DNA of 64,000 nt. Source: Gammaproteobacteria bacterium (GTDB taxonomy: Bacteria; Pseudomonadota; Gammaproteobacteria; Steroidobacterales; Steroidobacteraceae). The notes below the pieces were generated by a model. That model searched no databases. It saw only the letters and a list, made by a program, of their open reading frames with translations, and had not been told where the DNA came from. The translations under genes and the position numbers were made by a program. Shown piece after piece: positions 35,810-45,332 of the stretch (positions are counted from its first letter, which is position 1; the number at the start of each line of letters is the position of its first letter). Location of the stretch: NCBI GenBank assembly GCA_028293745.1, contig JAQGOF010000191.1, positions 28,748 through 92,747 of the forward strand, read 5' to 3'.

Positions 35810-36795
35810 CGAAGCTGCGAGTCGGAATTCTGGGCAGTGGCGGGATCGCTGCGCGCCACGCCGCAGCCGTTGCAACGCTTGGAACGAAGATGCAGTTGGT
35901 CGCCTGCTGCGGCAGAAACGAGCACAAGGTTGCCGAGCTGGCAGCGAAGTTCTCAGCTGTGCCGTACACGGACTTCCGCCGGATGCTGCAGGAGACGCGA
36001 CTCGACCTGTTGATCGTTGCCCTGCCCCCATACGCGCATTCAGGTCAGGTTGAGGCTGCAGCGGCTGCGGGGATCCATGTGCTCGTGGAGAAGCCGATCG
36101 CGCTGTACATGCAGCGGGCGCAGTCCATGGTCACCGCAGCGAAACAGGCCGGAATCGTTGCCGCCTGCGGATTCATGTATCGCTTCGGCGATGCGGTCAT
36201 GCGGTGGGATAGCGAAGCTGCTGCCGGCGCGACCGGGCGCGCGGGACTGTTCGTCGGCCAATTCCATTGTAACGCGCTGCATGCGCACTGGTGGCGCGAG
36301 CAGGCGAAATCCGGCGGGCAGCTGGTTGAGCAGTTGATTCACATCATCGATCTGGCCCGCCATCATCTGGGACAGCCGCAGTCGGTCTATGCCCGCGGCA
36401 GTAATTTCTTTCACCGCGGTGTAGACCACTACAACAGTGATGATGTGAGTGCCATGGTCCTCGGATATGACGATGGTCGTGTAGGTGTACTCAACGCGAC
36501 CAACGGCGCGGTGCCTGGGAAATGGGAGAAAAGCTGGCAGGTGACCGCTGAACGTATGACCGGGCAGTTCACCGGGTGGAACTCCGCTGTTCTGACACAC
36601 ACCCAAGGTGGTGCAATCAAGGTCGAGCGTATAGACACCCAAACCGACGTGTTTGTCGCACAACTTACAGATATCGCGGATGCCATTTCAGCTCGACGCG
36701 CTCCGCGCGTGCCACTCGAAGACGGAGCGAAGACTCTGCGGATTGCGCTCGCTGCCGCGCGGTCCAGCGCAGAGAAACGTGAGATTCGCCTGTGA
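35806..36795 (+). CDS. Gfo/Idh/MocA-family oxidoreductase, 329 aa
   Basis: The N-terminal Rossmann fold shows V-G-I-L-G-S-G-G-I-A-A-R-H. The family's E-K-P motif is at residues 95-97 (V-E-K-P-I-A-L), and the catalytic H-x-x-D is in G-G-Q-L-V-E-Q-L-I-H-I-I-D (His179, Asp182). Family members oxidise or reduce sugar hydroxyls using NAD(P). The start is a GTG overlapping the preceding stop; the end overlaps the alpha-galactosidase-like gene. Together with the dehydrogenase upstream it may oxidise a sugar ring, for example to a 3-keto sugar, before or after glycoside cleavage (inference from the family, not from sequence). Confidence 0.9.
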   Translation: MTKLRVGILGSGGIAARHAAAVATLGTKMQLVACCGRNEHKVAELAAKFSAVPYTDFRRMLQETRLDLLIVALPPYAHSGQVEAAAAAGIHVLVEKPIALYMQRAQSMVTAAKQAGIVAACGFMYRFGDAVMRWDSEAAAGATGRAGLFVGQFHCNALHAHWWREQAKSGGQLVEQLIHIIDLARHHLGQPQSVYARGSNFFHRGVDHYNSDDVSAMVLGYDDGRVGVLNATNGAVPGKWEKSWQVTAERMTGQFTGWNSAVLTHTQGGAIKVERIDTQTDVFVAQLTDIADAISARRAPRVPLEDGAKTLRIALAAARSSAEKREIRL

Positions 36796-38645
36796 GCCCG
36801 AGTGCGGTGTCATTCGATGCCGACTCCCGAAGCCTGAGCGCGGCCGGCATTACCTTGGAGCGCATTGAGCCGCTTCTCGACGGCCGACAGATTGATTGCA
36901 GTGCGCCTGAGATCTCCACATCTGGCGACGGATGGACACTAGCATGGTCCTTCGGGCCGGCAACTGACCCCGCCCGCCCGAGGTCAGTCCTCGTTCTGCG
37001 GATCACTCGGCTGCTGCCTGAGCGGGGACTGCTGCTCGATGTCGCGCTGGAATCCGCCGACCCCGACGTACGGCTCCAATCGATCGGCTTGCGCATCGGT
37101 AAGACCGATGGCGTGCTGCGATATCTGCGCAACGGCTACACGAGTTGGGACGGTAGCTATTTCGTCGAACCTGACAAGGCACGTGGTGACACTGACTCCG
37201 GATCGGCTGCTCTGACGGGGTATGCCATGACCGCCCTGATGGGCAACACCGGGCAGTCTTGCGTTCTCGGCTTCCTGCGTCACGACCGCTTTCAGAGTCG
37301 GCTGCGCTTCGCATTTGCGCAGGGCCCCCTTTCGATTGATGTGGAAACACTGACCGACGGCGTCAGCCATGGCGGGCGAATTCAGGCTGAGCCGCTCGTG
37401 CTTCTTGCAGGCACTGCCGTCGAAGAAACACTGAGACGGTGGGCACGCCTCGTCTGCAATGCATCACCCCTGCCGCCGCGCATTCGTGAGAACCGGATTA
37501 CGGGGTGGTGTTCGTGGTACAGCCTCTACAACTCGATCAGCGAAGCAGTGCTGCTCGAGCACCTTCGGGCGGCTACACGATTCCGGGACACCTACCACCT
37601 GCCGTTCGAGGTCTTCCAGATAGACGACGGTTTCACACCGGAAATGGGCGACTGGCTCGAGGTGAAGCCGCAGTTTCAACGCGGCATGGCTCCGTTACTG
37701 CAGGATATTGCCGCTGCAGGCTTCGTGCCGGGCCTGTGGATCGCGCCATTCATGGTCGGCAACCGCAGTCAGCTGTATGCGGCACATCCTGACTGGGTCG
37801 TGACCGATCGAGCCACGGGACTTCCTCTTGTGCCAATGAAGTTCTACGGCGAATTCCGCTGGCACAAGCGCAGCGAGGAGTACTACATCCTCGACATTAC
37901 GGTCCCCGCAGCCGAAGCCTACATCCGGAATGTATTTCGCGTCTGGACCCGCGAATGGGGCTGCCGGTACTTCAAGACTGACTTCATGTACTTCGGCTCG
38001 GAGTACGGACCCGACCAGGCACGTTGGCACGAGCCGGGGCTCTCGCGCATGGAGGTCTGGATGCGAATGGCGCGCCTGATCCGCGAAGAGATCGGCGATT
38101 CTCTGTGGTTGGGGTGCGGCGGTCCTATCTGGGCACCAATCGGGCTGATGGACGCCGTCCGCACAGGCCGCGACATTGGCGTGAGCTGGCGCGGGCATCA
38201 TTCGGCGGAATCGCTGCTGCGAGATCAGACCTCACGCAATTTCGCCAACGGCATCTTCTGGCAGGCCGATCCGGACTGCATCCTGTTGCGCAGCCGCTTT
38301 CACGAGCTGACCGACACCGAAGTACACTCACTTGCCCTGTTTGCCGCCCTGACCGGCGGACTTCTCATGACCAGCGACCAACTCGATGAAGTCTGCGCAG
38401 AGCGTCGCCAGCTCTTCGCGCAACTCGCAGGGGACGGGAGGGTGCGGACCTGCTCTTTTCCTCAACTTGGCCAAGGGGACCCGGTTTTGGTGCAACAGGT
38501 GCTACAAAGCGATGGGTCGGTGCTGATCAACATGTTCAATACCGGAGACACCGCCGCCGATCGAGTAGTCCCAGGCGACGCTGCACGAGCAATGCGCGTC
38601 TCACTTGCGGCGCACGAGGCCAGGCTGCTGACATTCCGGCCCTGA
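36792..38645 (+). CDS. GH36-like alpha-galactosidase / melibiase, 617 aa
   Basis: The protein has a beta-rich N-terminal domain (to about residue 225), a (beta/alpha)8 barrel and a small beta C-terminal domain, as in GH36. Key motifs are G-W-C-S-W-Y (about 238-243), F-Q-I-D-D-G (275-280), Y-F-K-T-D-F (393-398; nucleophile candidate Asp397) and T-G-R-D-I-G-V-S (458-465; acid/base candidate Asp461). No signal peptide is seen. The start is a GTG overlapping the previous gene by four bases, and it is the last gene of the rightward sugar operon, ending eight bases before a convergent gene. The substrate is probably an alpha-galactoside or a modified version of it. Confidence 0.88.
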   Translation: MSPSAVSFDADSRSLSAAGITLERIEPLLDGRQIDCSAPEISTSGDGWTLAWSFGPATDPARPRSVLVLRITRLLPERGLLLDVALESADPDVRLQSIGLRIGKTDGVLRYLRNGYTSWDGSYFVEPDKARGDTDSGSAALTGYAMTALMGNTGQSCVLGFLRHDRFQSRLRFAFAQGPLSIDVETLTDGVSHGGRIQAEPLVLLAGTAVEETLRRWARLVCNASPLPPRIRENRITGWCSWYSLYNSISEAVLLEHLRAATRFRDTYHLPFEVFQIDDGFTPEMGDWLEVKPQFQRGMAPLLQDIAAAGFVPGLWIAPFMVGNRSQLYAAHPDWVVTDRATGLPLVPMKFYGEFRWHKRSEEYYILDITVPAAEAYIRNVFRVWTREWGCRYFKTDFMYFGSEYGPDQARWHEPGLSRMEVWMRMARLIREEIGDSLWLGCGGPIWAPIGLMDAVRTGRDIGVSWRGHHSAESLLRDQTSRNFANGIFWQADPDCILLRSRFHELTDTEVHSLALFAALTGGLLMTSDQLDEVCAERRQLFAQLAGDGRVRTCSFPQLGQGDPVLVQQVLQSDGSVLINMFNTGDTAADRVVPGDAARAMRVSLAAHEARLLTFRP

Positions 38646-38652
38646 TCGGTGC

Positions 38653-40386
38653 TCAGCGGAGTCTGCTGAATGCGCCAAGCTTGTTGACGACCTCCGCGGT
38701 CGTCTGCGCTGAGGCGTTGCGGACTGTCCCCTCATCCATTAACCCGGCCGCCTTCCCGATTCTGATGGACACCAGTCCATTCGGATACAGTATGACCTCG
38801 CTTTCGCCGGATCCCCACATGGTGGGAAGGTAGTCAACTTTCCCGGAGTCCCGGTCGTAGTACGGCGTGAAGTGAAATCCCATCCGGTAGTGAGTCGGCT
38901 TACCGAAGGCAATTGGTTCGGGCAACGAGTCCGCCACTTCGGCCGGGGATATCGGAGCACCACCACTTTTCGACAGTGCGCCTCGAGCCCCGAGTAATTC
39001 CGTCGTGAGGTCCCGGTGAAGAATTTGCCGGCCGCCCCACTCTCCACGACTCTGATATAGCAAGGCGATCTTGGCGATGTCATGCAGCGTCGGGAAATAG
39101 CCCGCATTGAACCAGATGAATCCGCGTTGAGCTCCTGGCTCGCGCGTCCTCGTTGCGGGCGCCGCCGAGATTCCGATGGGAGCGAAGACCTCCTCGCAGA
39201 GCATGTCCCAAACATCGGCCTCGGGACCCCGAACACTCTTCAAGTACGCATCCACCGCGACGCCCAACACGTAGAAGTCGTGATCGCGATAGCGAAGAAC
39301 GGTCCCGGGGTCCCACGGGTACGGTCGGAGCCGCTTCGCCATGTGCGCCATCTTTTCGGCATGCGAGCCAGCCGTGTACCAGCCGTCATAATCGGCTTCC
39401 AGGTAACCATCTTCGAATTCGTTCAGCTGGGTGCACAACGTCCCGGTGCCACCAAACCCGGTTGCCATGTTCGCTGCATCGATGAAGCGCACCCTGTTGA
39501 ACTTCTCATCGAGTCCGGCCACGTATTCCCCGATCTTCAGGGTCAGCACGTCCGGCCCATATACCTGGGCCAGTCTCAGCAATGACAGTGGCGCGGCAAT
39601 GCTCTTCATGACCGAGCGAACGCCGAACCGCATCTCGAGTGGATAGGGATAGGCGCCGCAGGGCGTCATCGAGTCTGCGTAATACAGCACTCCCGCGCGC
39701 AGCAGCGCGGTGGCTACGACCCATTTTGGATTCAGCGGTCCGCCAAACCCGGCCAACGTATCGGAGCCGACCTGTGAGGTGAGGTCTGTCCACGGTCGGC
39801 TTGGAATTCGAGCAGCGAGCTCGCGCCGTGCCGCCTCCCGAGCCGCCTGCAGGTCCATCGTGGGAAGGCCGGCGTATTCAACCGGCGCCGATCCCCAGGC
39901 CAGGAAGTGTTGCTTCAACAGGTACGGGGCGGTCTGTTGCACGAACTGAAAGCGAAAGTCGCTGACCGCAGCATCCTTGTACCGGAATGAGGCAAGCCCC
40001 TGGTGCGCGTGATTCTCCAGGTCGTTGACCAACATCAACGGATAAGCGGCGCGACTCCAGCCGCTGGCGTCTGCCGTGTCGCGCCATACACGACCGAACT
40101 GAGGAATCAGGCTCCAATAGCTCGATGAATGCGCCGCCGGGTCCTCCCCGACCATCTGTCCCCATTGGACTGGGATCAGGAGGTCATCGAGCGTGAAGAA
40201 ATCCAGTCTCGACTCGGGAAACAGCTGCGCATTACGGCCTCCTATGTCGGAAACCAGCAACGCGGGCTCGAAGTGCATCGGGGTCTGCTTGATTCGCAGG
40301 CTGCCGTGGAAGGGCGGCGCCGCAGACGCAGTCGGTGCCGGATAAAAAGCAGCATTGTCGAGCAACCCAGCGGCAGCGTCGCTCAT
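38653..40386 (-). CDS. Serine hydrolase of the beta-lactamase/PBP fold, 577 aa
   Basis: The C-terminal two thirds show the class C beta-lactamase/esterase arrangement: S-V-M-K (Ser258, Lys261) as the S-x-x-K motif, Y-R-D-H (Tyr366) as the Y-x-N-like motif and M-W-G-S-G-E as the likely third motif. The first 190 residues form a separate domain I cannot name. The ATG at 40386 overlaps the MFS stop as ATGA, so I prefer it to the earlier in-frame ATG at 40479. No signal peptide is visible. It is the last gene of the M24-TonB-hydrolase-MFS operon and may act as an esterase or amidase on the imported compound. Confidence 0.82.
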   Translation of the reverse strand: MSDAAAGLLDNAAFYPAPTASAAPPFHGSLRIKQTPMHFEPALLVSDIGGRNAQLFPESRLDFFTLDDLLIPVQWGQMVGEDPAAHSSSYWSLIPQFGRVWRDTADASGWSRAAYPLMLVNDLENHAHQGLASFRYKDAAVSDFRFQFVQQTAPYLLKQHFLAWGSAPVEYAGLPTMDLQAAREAARRELAARIPSRPWTDLTSQVGSDTLAGFGGPLNPKWVVATALLRAGVLYYADSMTPCGAYPYPLEMRFGVRSVMKSIAAPLSLLRLAQVYGPDVLTLKIGEYVAGLDEKFNRVRFIDAANMATGFGGTGTLCTQLNEFEDGYLEADYDGWYTAGSHAEKMAHMAKRLRPYPWDPGTVLRYRDHDFYVLGVAVDAYLKSVRGPEADVWDMLCEEVFAPIGISAAPATRTREPGAQRGFIWFNAGYFPTLHDIAKIALLYQSRGEWGGRQILHRDLTTELLGARGALSKSGGAPISPAEVADSLPEPIAFGKPTHYRMGFHFTPYYDRDSGKVDYLPTMWGSGESEVILYPNGLVSIRIGKAAGLMDEGTVRNASAQTTAEVVNKLGAFSRLR

Positions 40387-41720
40387 CCAGGCTGATCCAG
40401 GTTTTCCAGCCGGAGGTTTTGAGTTTCCGGCGCCCACGTCTGGCATATCAGTGCTCCGGCCGCAAGAACGGCAACGCACGCTCCCAGTGCTGCGTGGACG
40501 CCATAGGTTGCCACGACAACGGGCAGGAGAAACGTGCTGACCGCAGAACCGACGCGACTGACAGCACTTGCAAGCCCGATTCCCGACGCCCGCAATGCAG
40601 TGGGAAACAGCTCAGGCAGATACACATACACGAGGTTGGACGCCGCCGACAGTACGCCTGCGAAAATGGCGAAGAGCAGAGTCATGGCGATCGCAGGCAA
40701 GGGATCCCACAACGTCAGCAAGCAAGTGGCCGCACTCGCAATCCAAAAGCTGCCGATCAGGAAGCTTCGGCGGGATATGCGGTCGACGATCAACAGCCCC
40801 AGTATGGCGCCGCTCAAGAGCGAAAAGTTATATATGAGGCCGCCCACGTAACCGCTCTCGATGTTTACTGCCGACATGACCTGCGCGACGAAGGTACCGA
40901 CGGCAAAATACGGAATAACCAGGCAAGTAAAGAAAGCGCAGGCAACGAGCGTGCACCGGCGCCAGGTCGGCGAGAAAAGCTCGATCCAGCGGCCCTGCCC
41001 AGCCGTCGCCGCGGTCAGCGACGGGATGGCCGGAGGGGCAACGGCCTCGCCGAGTTTCTCACGAACGATGCGGGCGGCCGCCTCGTGACGGCCGTTCAGG
41101 GTCAGCCACATGGGCGTCTCGGGAACCGTGACTCTGAGCGGCAACACGAGAAAACACGGAACCGCACTCGAAACCAGCATCCAACGCCAGGCGTCCGGGC
41201 CCAATCCGTCCAACGCGAAGCCGGCGAAATAGGCACTTGCGTATCCGGTCGCCCACATCACAGACAGAAGACCCAAGATCCGTCCCCGCACACGCCGCGG
41301 CGTATATTCTATCAACATTGCCTTGTTCACCGCGTAGTCGCTGCCCAGAACGAACCCGATCGCGAGACGCAGGGCGAGCAGCTCACCGCGCGAGTGAACA
41401 AAACCCTGCAGCAGCGAGAGCACACCGAGCACGGCCATGTTGAACCCGAAGATGGGGCGCCGGCCGAACCGATCAGCCGCGGCGCCCGTCAGCAACGCAC
41501 CTGCAAACAGGCTGGTCAGCGATGCAGCTCCCAACCCGCCCATCCACACAGGATCCAGATCGAGTTGGGGAGCCGCGCGATTGAGGCATATCCCGATGAT
41601 ACCGAGGCCGAACCCCTCGCTGAACTCCCCGCCCGAGGCGCCCAGGGCAACGCGCAGATGGAACCAGCGAAAAGGGGCTTCCTCGTAGTCGATCCGGCGT
41701 GATTCGACGACGGGTGGCAC
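40383..41720 (-). CDS. MFS transporter, sugar/acid porter type, 445 aa
   Basis: This is a 12-helix MFS carrier of the SP/AAHS-like group. G-A-A-A-D-R-F-G-R-R-P follows helix 2, R-L-A-I-G-F-V-L-G-S-D-Y lies in helix 4, P-E-T-P-M-W-L is at the end of the first half and the C-terminal half has I-V-D-R-I-S-R-R. It lies one base after the alpha/beta hydrolase stop and overlaps the serine hydrolase. It would bring the product of receptor uptake and periplasmic hydrolysis into the cytoplasm. Confidence 0.88.
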   Translation of the reverse strand: MPPVVESRRIDYEEAPFRWFHLRVALGASGGEFSEGFGLGIIGICLNRAAPQLDLDPVWMGGLGAASLTSLFAGALLTGAAADRFGRRPIFGFNMAVLGVLSLLQGFVHSRGELLALRLAIGFVLGSDYAVNKAMLIEYTPRRVRGRILGLLSVMWATGYASAYFAGFALDGLGPDAWRWMLVSSAVPCFLVLPLRVTVPETPMWLTLNGRHEAAARIVREKLGEAVAPPAIPSLTAATAGQGRWIELFSPTWRRCTLVACAFFTCLVIPYFAVGTFVAQVMSAVNIESGYVGGLIYNFSLLSGAILGLLIVDRISRRSFLIGSFWIASAATCLLTLWDPLPAIAMTLLFAIFAGVLSAASNLVYVYLPELFPTALRASGIGLASAVSRVGSAVSTFLLPVVVATYGVHAALGACVAVLAAGALICQTWAPETQNLRLENLDQPG

Positions 41721-41721
41721 G

Positions 41722-42666
41722 CTAGCGCACCGCCAGAAAGTCTGTTATTGCCGAGGTAACCGCCGAGGGGTTCTCCCAGAACAGGTCGTGTCCCAACGAA
41801 TCGAAAATTCTGACTCGTGCTCCGGCTATGCCCGTTCGCAACACCTCACGACCCTCTTTGGTGACCAACGTATCCCGCGCTCCCCATATGAGGAGGGTCG
41901 GCGCCCGCACCCGGGGCAACAGGGTCTGCAGATCTGTTGCGACGAGACTCTGATCCGCAATTGCACGCCATAGGCGTGCGGGAATAGCGGCTGCGTCGCG
42001 CCGTTGACGGCTCGAGAAAGCCTCTGGATTGATTGCAATCGATTGATTCCACCAGTTGCGCATGAACCGCGAGTCCGGATCGATCGGATCATCGAGTCTC
42101 TGTAGGTCAGTCAACCAACCCTGCGTCACGAAGGACGTACCTGTGGACGATATCAGGATCAACCGCCGAGCGCGGCCCGGCCAAACTTCCGCCAGTGTCT
42201 GAGCGACGATGCTTCCAAGGGAATGACCGACGATATCGGCCGCTCTTATCTGCAAGGATCTCAGCAGCAGCTCAATGTCGTAGGCGAAGTCGAATCGCGT
42301 ATAGCAACATTCGGGCTTTCCCGAGGCACCGTGACCGCGCAGATCCACGATGATGAGGCGAAATCGTTGCTCCAAAAGCGGTTCGACCGGCAACCAATCG
42401 CGCGCACTATCCGTGTACCCATGTATCAGCACGATAGCTGGAGCCTGCTTTGAGCCCGCGTCGATGTAAGCGATCGTTTGCCCGTTGCTCAATACAATCG
42501 AGGTCTTCCGACTGTCAAAGTTCTCGATGCGCTCAGCCGTCAGCGCCGGCTCCGCAGCGCTGGGAATCGCGTTGATCTGGGCAGGCAGGATGGCGCACGC
42601 CAGCAGGAGTGCTAGCTTCAGCACGCGGTTGCAGAGCGAGATCACCGGCATGCCTGCTCGATCCAT
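41722..42666 (-). CDS. Secreted alpha/beta hydrolase, 314 aa
   Basis: A signal peptide (L-A-L-L-L-A-C-A-I-L-P-A-Q-I-N-A) precedes a classical alpha/beta hydrolase. The oxyanion region is L-I-H-G-Y-T, then come D-L-R-G-H-G, the nucleophile elbow G-H-S-L-G, the acid in L-I-W-G-A-R-D-T-L and the catalytic His in L-G-H-D-L-F-W-E. It starts five bases after the TonB receptor stop; an alternative ATG at 42651 would also keep the signal peptide. It should act in the periplasm on esters or lactones delivered by the receptor. Confidence 0.88.
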   Translation of the reverse strand: MDRAGMPVISLCNRVLKLALLLACAILPAQINAIPSAAEPALTAERIENFDSRKTSIVLSNGQTIAYIDAGSKQAPAIVLIHGYTDSARDWLPVEPLLEQRFRLIIVDLRGHGASGKPECCYTRFDFAYDIELLLRSLQIRAADIVGHSLGSIVAQTLAEVWPGRARRLILISSTGTSFVTQGWLTDLQRLDDPIDPDSRFMRNWWNQSIAINPEAFSSRQRRDAAAIPARLWRAIADQSLVATDLQTLLPRVRAPTLLIWGARDTLVTKEGREVLRTGIAGARVRIFDSLGHDLFWENPSAVTSAITDFLAVR

Positions 42667-42671
42667 CCTAC

Positions 42672-45293
42672 TTATCGGTTCTGCTCGAAGTGATAGCTGA
42701 AGCGCACCCCCAGGACGCGGGGCCGATTGACCGTTTCCGCCTTCACGAAGTCGTTATAACTCGAATACAGACTCGCATGCACGTCCGTCAGATTTTGCCC
42801 GTAGATCTGCACCGTCCAGGCGTCGCGCGAGACGCCGGCCGAGGCATCATAGGTGGTGAACCCAGGGTCATAGAACGCAACGGACTCACCCTGCAAGGTC
42901 TTCGTGAGCCTGTCCGTGGAGGAATAGGATCCTCCCTGCCGGTTTACCCCGGCCTGACAGAATGCCGTGTAATCCCCGATCGGCGCCTCGTACCGGATAC
43001 GGATGCTGCCTGCGAAGGGTGGTGACTGGGCAAGGGGCGAGCCGAGAGCGCCGAAAGGGTTCACGATGTTGATGGGCGCGCCCGTTGCGGGATTGACCAG
43101 GCCGAGCGTCTTTACAACCTCGCTGGTGTTCCAGGCTCCGGAAGCAGTCACGGTGAGACCGGGCAGGACCCGGGCAAGGAGCGACATTTCCACTCCCCTG
43201 ACGCGATAGTCAGGACCGTTGGTGGTGAAGATGAGATTGCCGGTGACACCCGGATCGAATATGGCTATCTGGGTGCCCTTCCAGTCCTCCTGGTACACGG
43301 CGCCGTTCAATTGCAGACGGTGATCGAGCCATTCGGTCTTCCAGCCCACTTCATTGTTCGTGAGTGTGTCCGGGTCATAGGCCAGCGGAGGAACGAACAG
43401 GCCGTAGAGAGGCGAGCTCGGCTTGATGATGGACTGGGCCCGATTGAAGCCACCCGGCCGGAACCCCTGTGACCACGTGTAGTACACCAGAGCGTCCGGC
43501 AGGACGTGCCAGGTCAGGTTGCCGCGACTCTTCCAGCCGGTATATGTCTTGTTGAGGTGTTTGGCATCGAGATTGTTCAGGTTGCTGAGGACGCCGGTTG
43601 CCGGAGTGCTCACACAGGGATTGGGCGGCACGCTGCCGTTATACGGACCATTGATCTCACAGCCGAAGCTGCCGACATTCGAGCCGGTCTCAAAGTCCTC
43701 GATGTCATAGTAACGAGTGCCGCCGGTCAGGGTCAGGACCCTCGGGATGATGTCGAAGTCCACGGAAGCAAAGGCTGCCTTTTGCTTATAGCCCCGGGTG
43801 ATGTCGTCAAAGAAAGCATCGCCCAGCGGGCGGACATTCGGATTGTTGGAGGTTACAGGGAACAGAGCGCCCGTCGCCGGATCGATGCTCGGCGGCCCGA
43901 CGGGATAGAAGTTCGGGCTGGAGCCGTAGTGCCAATCCGTTTCCTCGTGGATGGTGAAATTCTCCCAGAATATACCCCCGAGCGCCCGTACCCGTGCGTC
44001 GTCCGGCGTCGACACACGCAACTCGTGGCTCTGATGCGTGCTGCGCTCGTGATCTGCCCAGAAGCCGCTGGGGGAGTAACAGTAGCCGGTAGAGCCTGGT
44101 GTCGGAGTGATTTTTCCGCCAACGGTAGTAAACGGATACCCCGGATAGTTGCACTGATAATAACCGGCATATACACCGCGCGAGTAGTTCGTCAGATCCT
44201 GTTGCTGTTGGACGTTTCTGTCGAGATAACCACCCGCGTAGATCAGCTTGAGCTGTTTGATGCGCCCGGTGATCGTCAATTGCGTATCCTCCCACTTGTC
44301 ATGATCGTAGGATGGATTGAACAGCTGTACCGAGAGGTCGGGCAACGGTTTGCCTGCGCCATCGTATCCTTCCTGCCAGAACACCCCTTCGGCGTCCATG
44401 TTCTGATACGACTGGGTCAGCAGCGCGTTCCAGTCATCGTTCACCTGATAGAGAATCTCTCCCCGGATACCTTTGTAGGTCACCGGGTTGAAAGCACGCC
44501 CGGCGACCGTGTCGTTGCTGACCGGCCCGCTGTTCGGAGGCACCACCCCGTTGAAGTACGCGGCAATCCCCTTATCCGTGGGCAGCCGTTCGAATGTGCC
44601 GGGAAGATTGCTGATGTAACCGCCCCGCGACTCGTTGTAAATCACGGCGCGGACCGCCACCTTCTGCGCGACCAGGGGCAGGTTGATCATTGCGTCGACA
44701 TTGGTGCTCGGATCGCCGTGCGCCGTGACGGCATAGCCGGCATTGACATTCCCTTCAGTCACATCGAGCTTGGGCTTATTGGTGATGTAGCGGATGACGC
44801 CTGCCTGGGCGCCCGCTCCGAACAGTGTCCCCTGAGGACCCTCCAGAATTTCGATGCGCTCGAGATCTGCCGCATAAACATCGAGGTTACGATTCGGCAA
44901 TTGTCCGGACTGCTCATCCAGATACACCGCCACATTCGGGAAGCTGCCGACTGCACCGGACCCTTCGATGCCGGAACTGGGGGTGGCAAGGCCACGCATG
45001 TAGATGTTGCTTTGACCGGGACCGTTGCCGGAGAAGGTCACATTGGGTACATACTTGACGTAGTCTTCAAATGTGGTGACGCTGAGGTGCGAAAGGGTCT
45101 CGGCGGTCAGCGCCTGCATTGCGATCGGCACGTTCTGAATACTTTCGTCGCGATGCTGAGCCGTAACGATCACCTCTTCTATGACGCCGGCTGCAGGAAC
45201 CTGCCGATCGGCGGGATCTGCGGCGTAGGCGGCGCCTGCGTGCGCGCCCAGGATCGATATCACTGCGGCTGAGACTGTATGGCTGCGGTACAT
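42672..45293 (-). CDS. TonB-dependent outer-membrane receptor, 873 aa
   Basis: The signal peptide ends A-A-Y-A-A-D. A TonB-box-like I-E-E-V-I-V-T-A-Q follows, then a plug with V-P-I-A-M-Q-A-L-T-A, Y-M-R-G-L and I-E-I-L-E-G-P-Q-G-T-L-F-G-A-G-A-Q-A-G-V-I-R-Y. The barrel ends in G-V-R-F-S-Y-H-F-E. The type is the one widespread in Sphingomonadales and Steroidobacter-like bacteria for uptake of terpenoid, steroid or aromatic compounds; the ligand is not readable. It follows the M24 gene by about 40 bases in a five-gene leftward operon. Confidence 0.92.
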   Translation of the reverse strand: MYRSHTVSAAVISILGAHAGAAYAADPADRQVPAAGVIEEVIVTAQHRDESIQNVPIAMQALTAETLSHLSVTTFEDYVKYVPNVTFSGNGPGQSNIYMRGLATPSSGIEGSGAVGSFPNVAVYLDEQSGQLPNRNLDVYAADLERIEILEGPQGTLFGAGAQAGVIRYITNKPKLDVTEGNVNAGYAVTAHGDPSTNVDAMINLPLVAQKVAVRAVIYNESRGGYISNLPGTFERLPTDKGIAAYFNGVVPPNSGPVSNDTVAGRAFNPVTYKGIRGEILYQVNDDWNALLTQSYQNMDAEGVFWQEGYDGAGKPLPDLSVQLFNPSYDHDKWEDTQLTITGRIKQLKLIYAGGYLDRNVQQQQDLTNYSRGVYAGYYQCNYPGYPFTTVGGKITPTPGSTGYCYSPSGFWADHERSTHQSHELRVSTPDDARVRALGGIFWENFTIHEETDWHYGSSPNFYPVGPPSIDPATGALFPVTSNNPNVRPLGDAFFDDITRGYKQKAAFASVDFDIIPRVLTLTGGTRYYDIEDFETGSNVGSFGCEINGPYNGSVPPNPCVSTPATGVLSNLNNLDAKHLNKTYTGWKSRGNLTWHVLPDALVYYTWSQGFRPGGFNRAQSIIKPSSPLYGLFVPPLAYDPDTLTNNEVGWKTEWLDHRLQLNGAVYQEDWKGTQIAIFDPGVTGNLIFTTNGPDYRVRGVEMSLLARVLPGLTVTASGAWNTSEVVKTLGLVNPATGAPINIVNPFGALGSPLAQSPPFAGSIRIRYEAPIGDYTAFCQAGVNRQGGSYSSTDRLTKTLQGESVAFYDPGFTTYDASAGVSRDAWTVQIYGQNLTDVHASLYSSYNDFVKAETVNRPRVLGVRFSYHFEQNR

Positions 45294-45332
45294 GAGGCCT
45301 CCCGAAATTCATGCTGATTTTCTTCTGACCGC

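Noticed and set aside
43506..45272. 588-codon open frame on the plus strand opposite the third TonB receptor
   Set aside because: The receptor motifs are on the minus strand; the opposite frame has no domain and is explained by codon bias.
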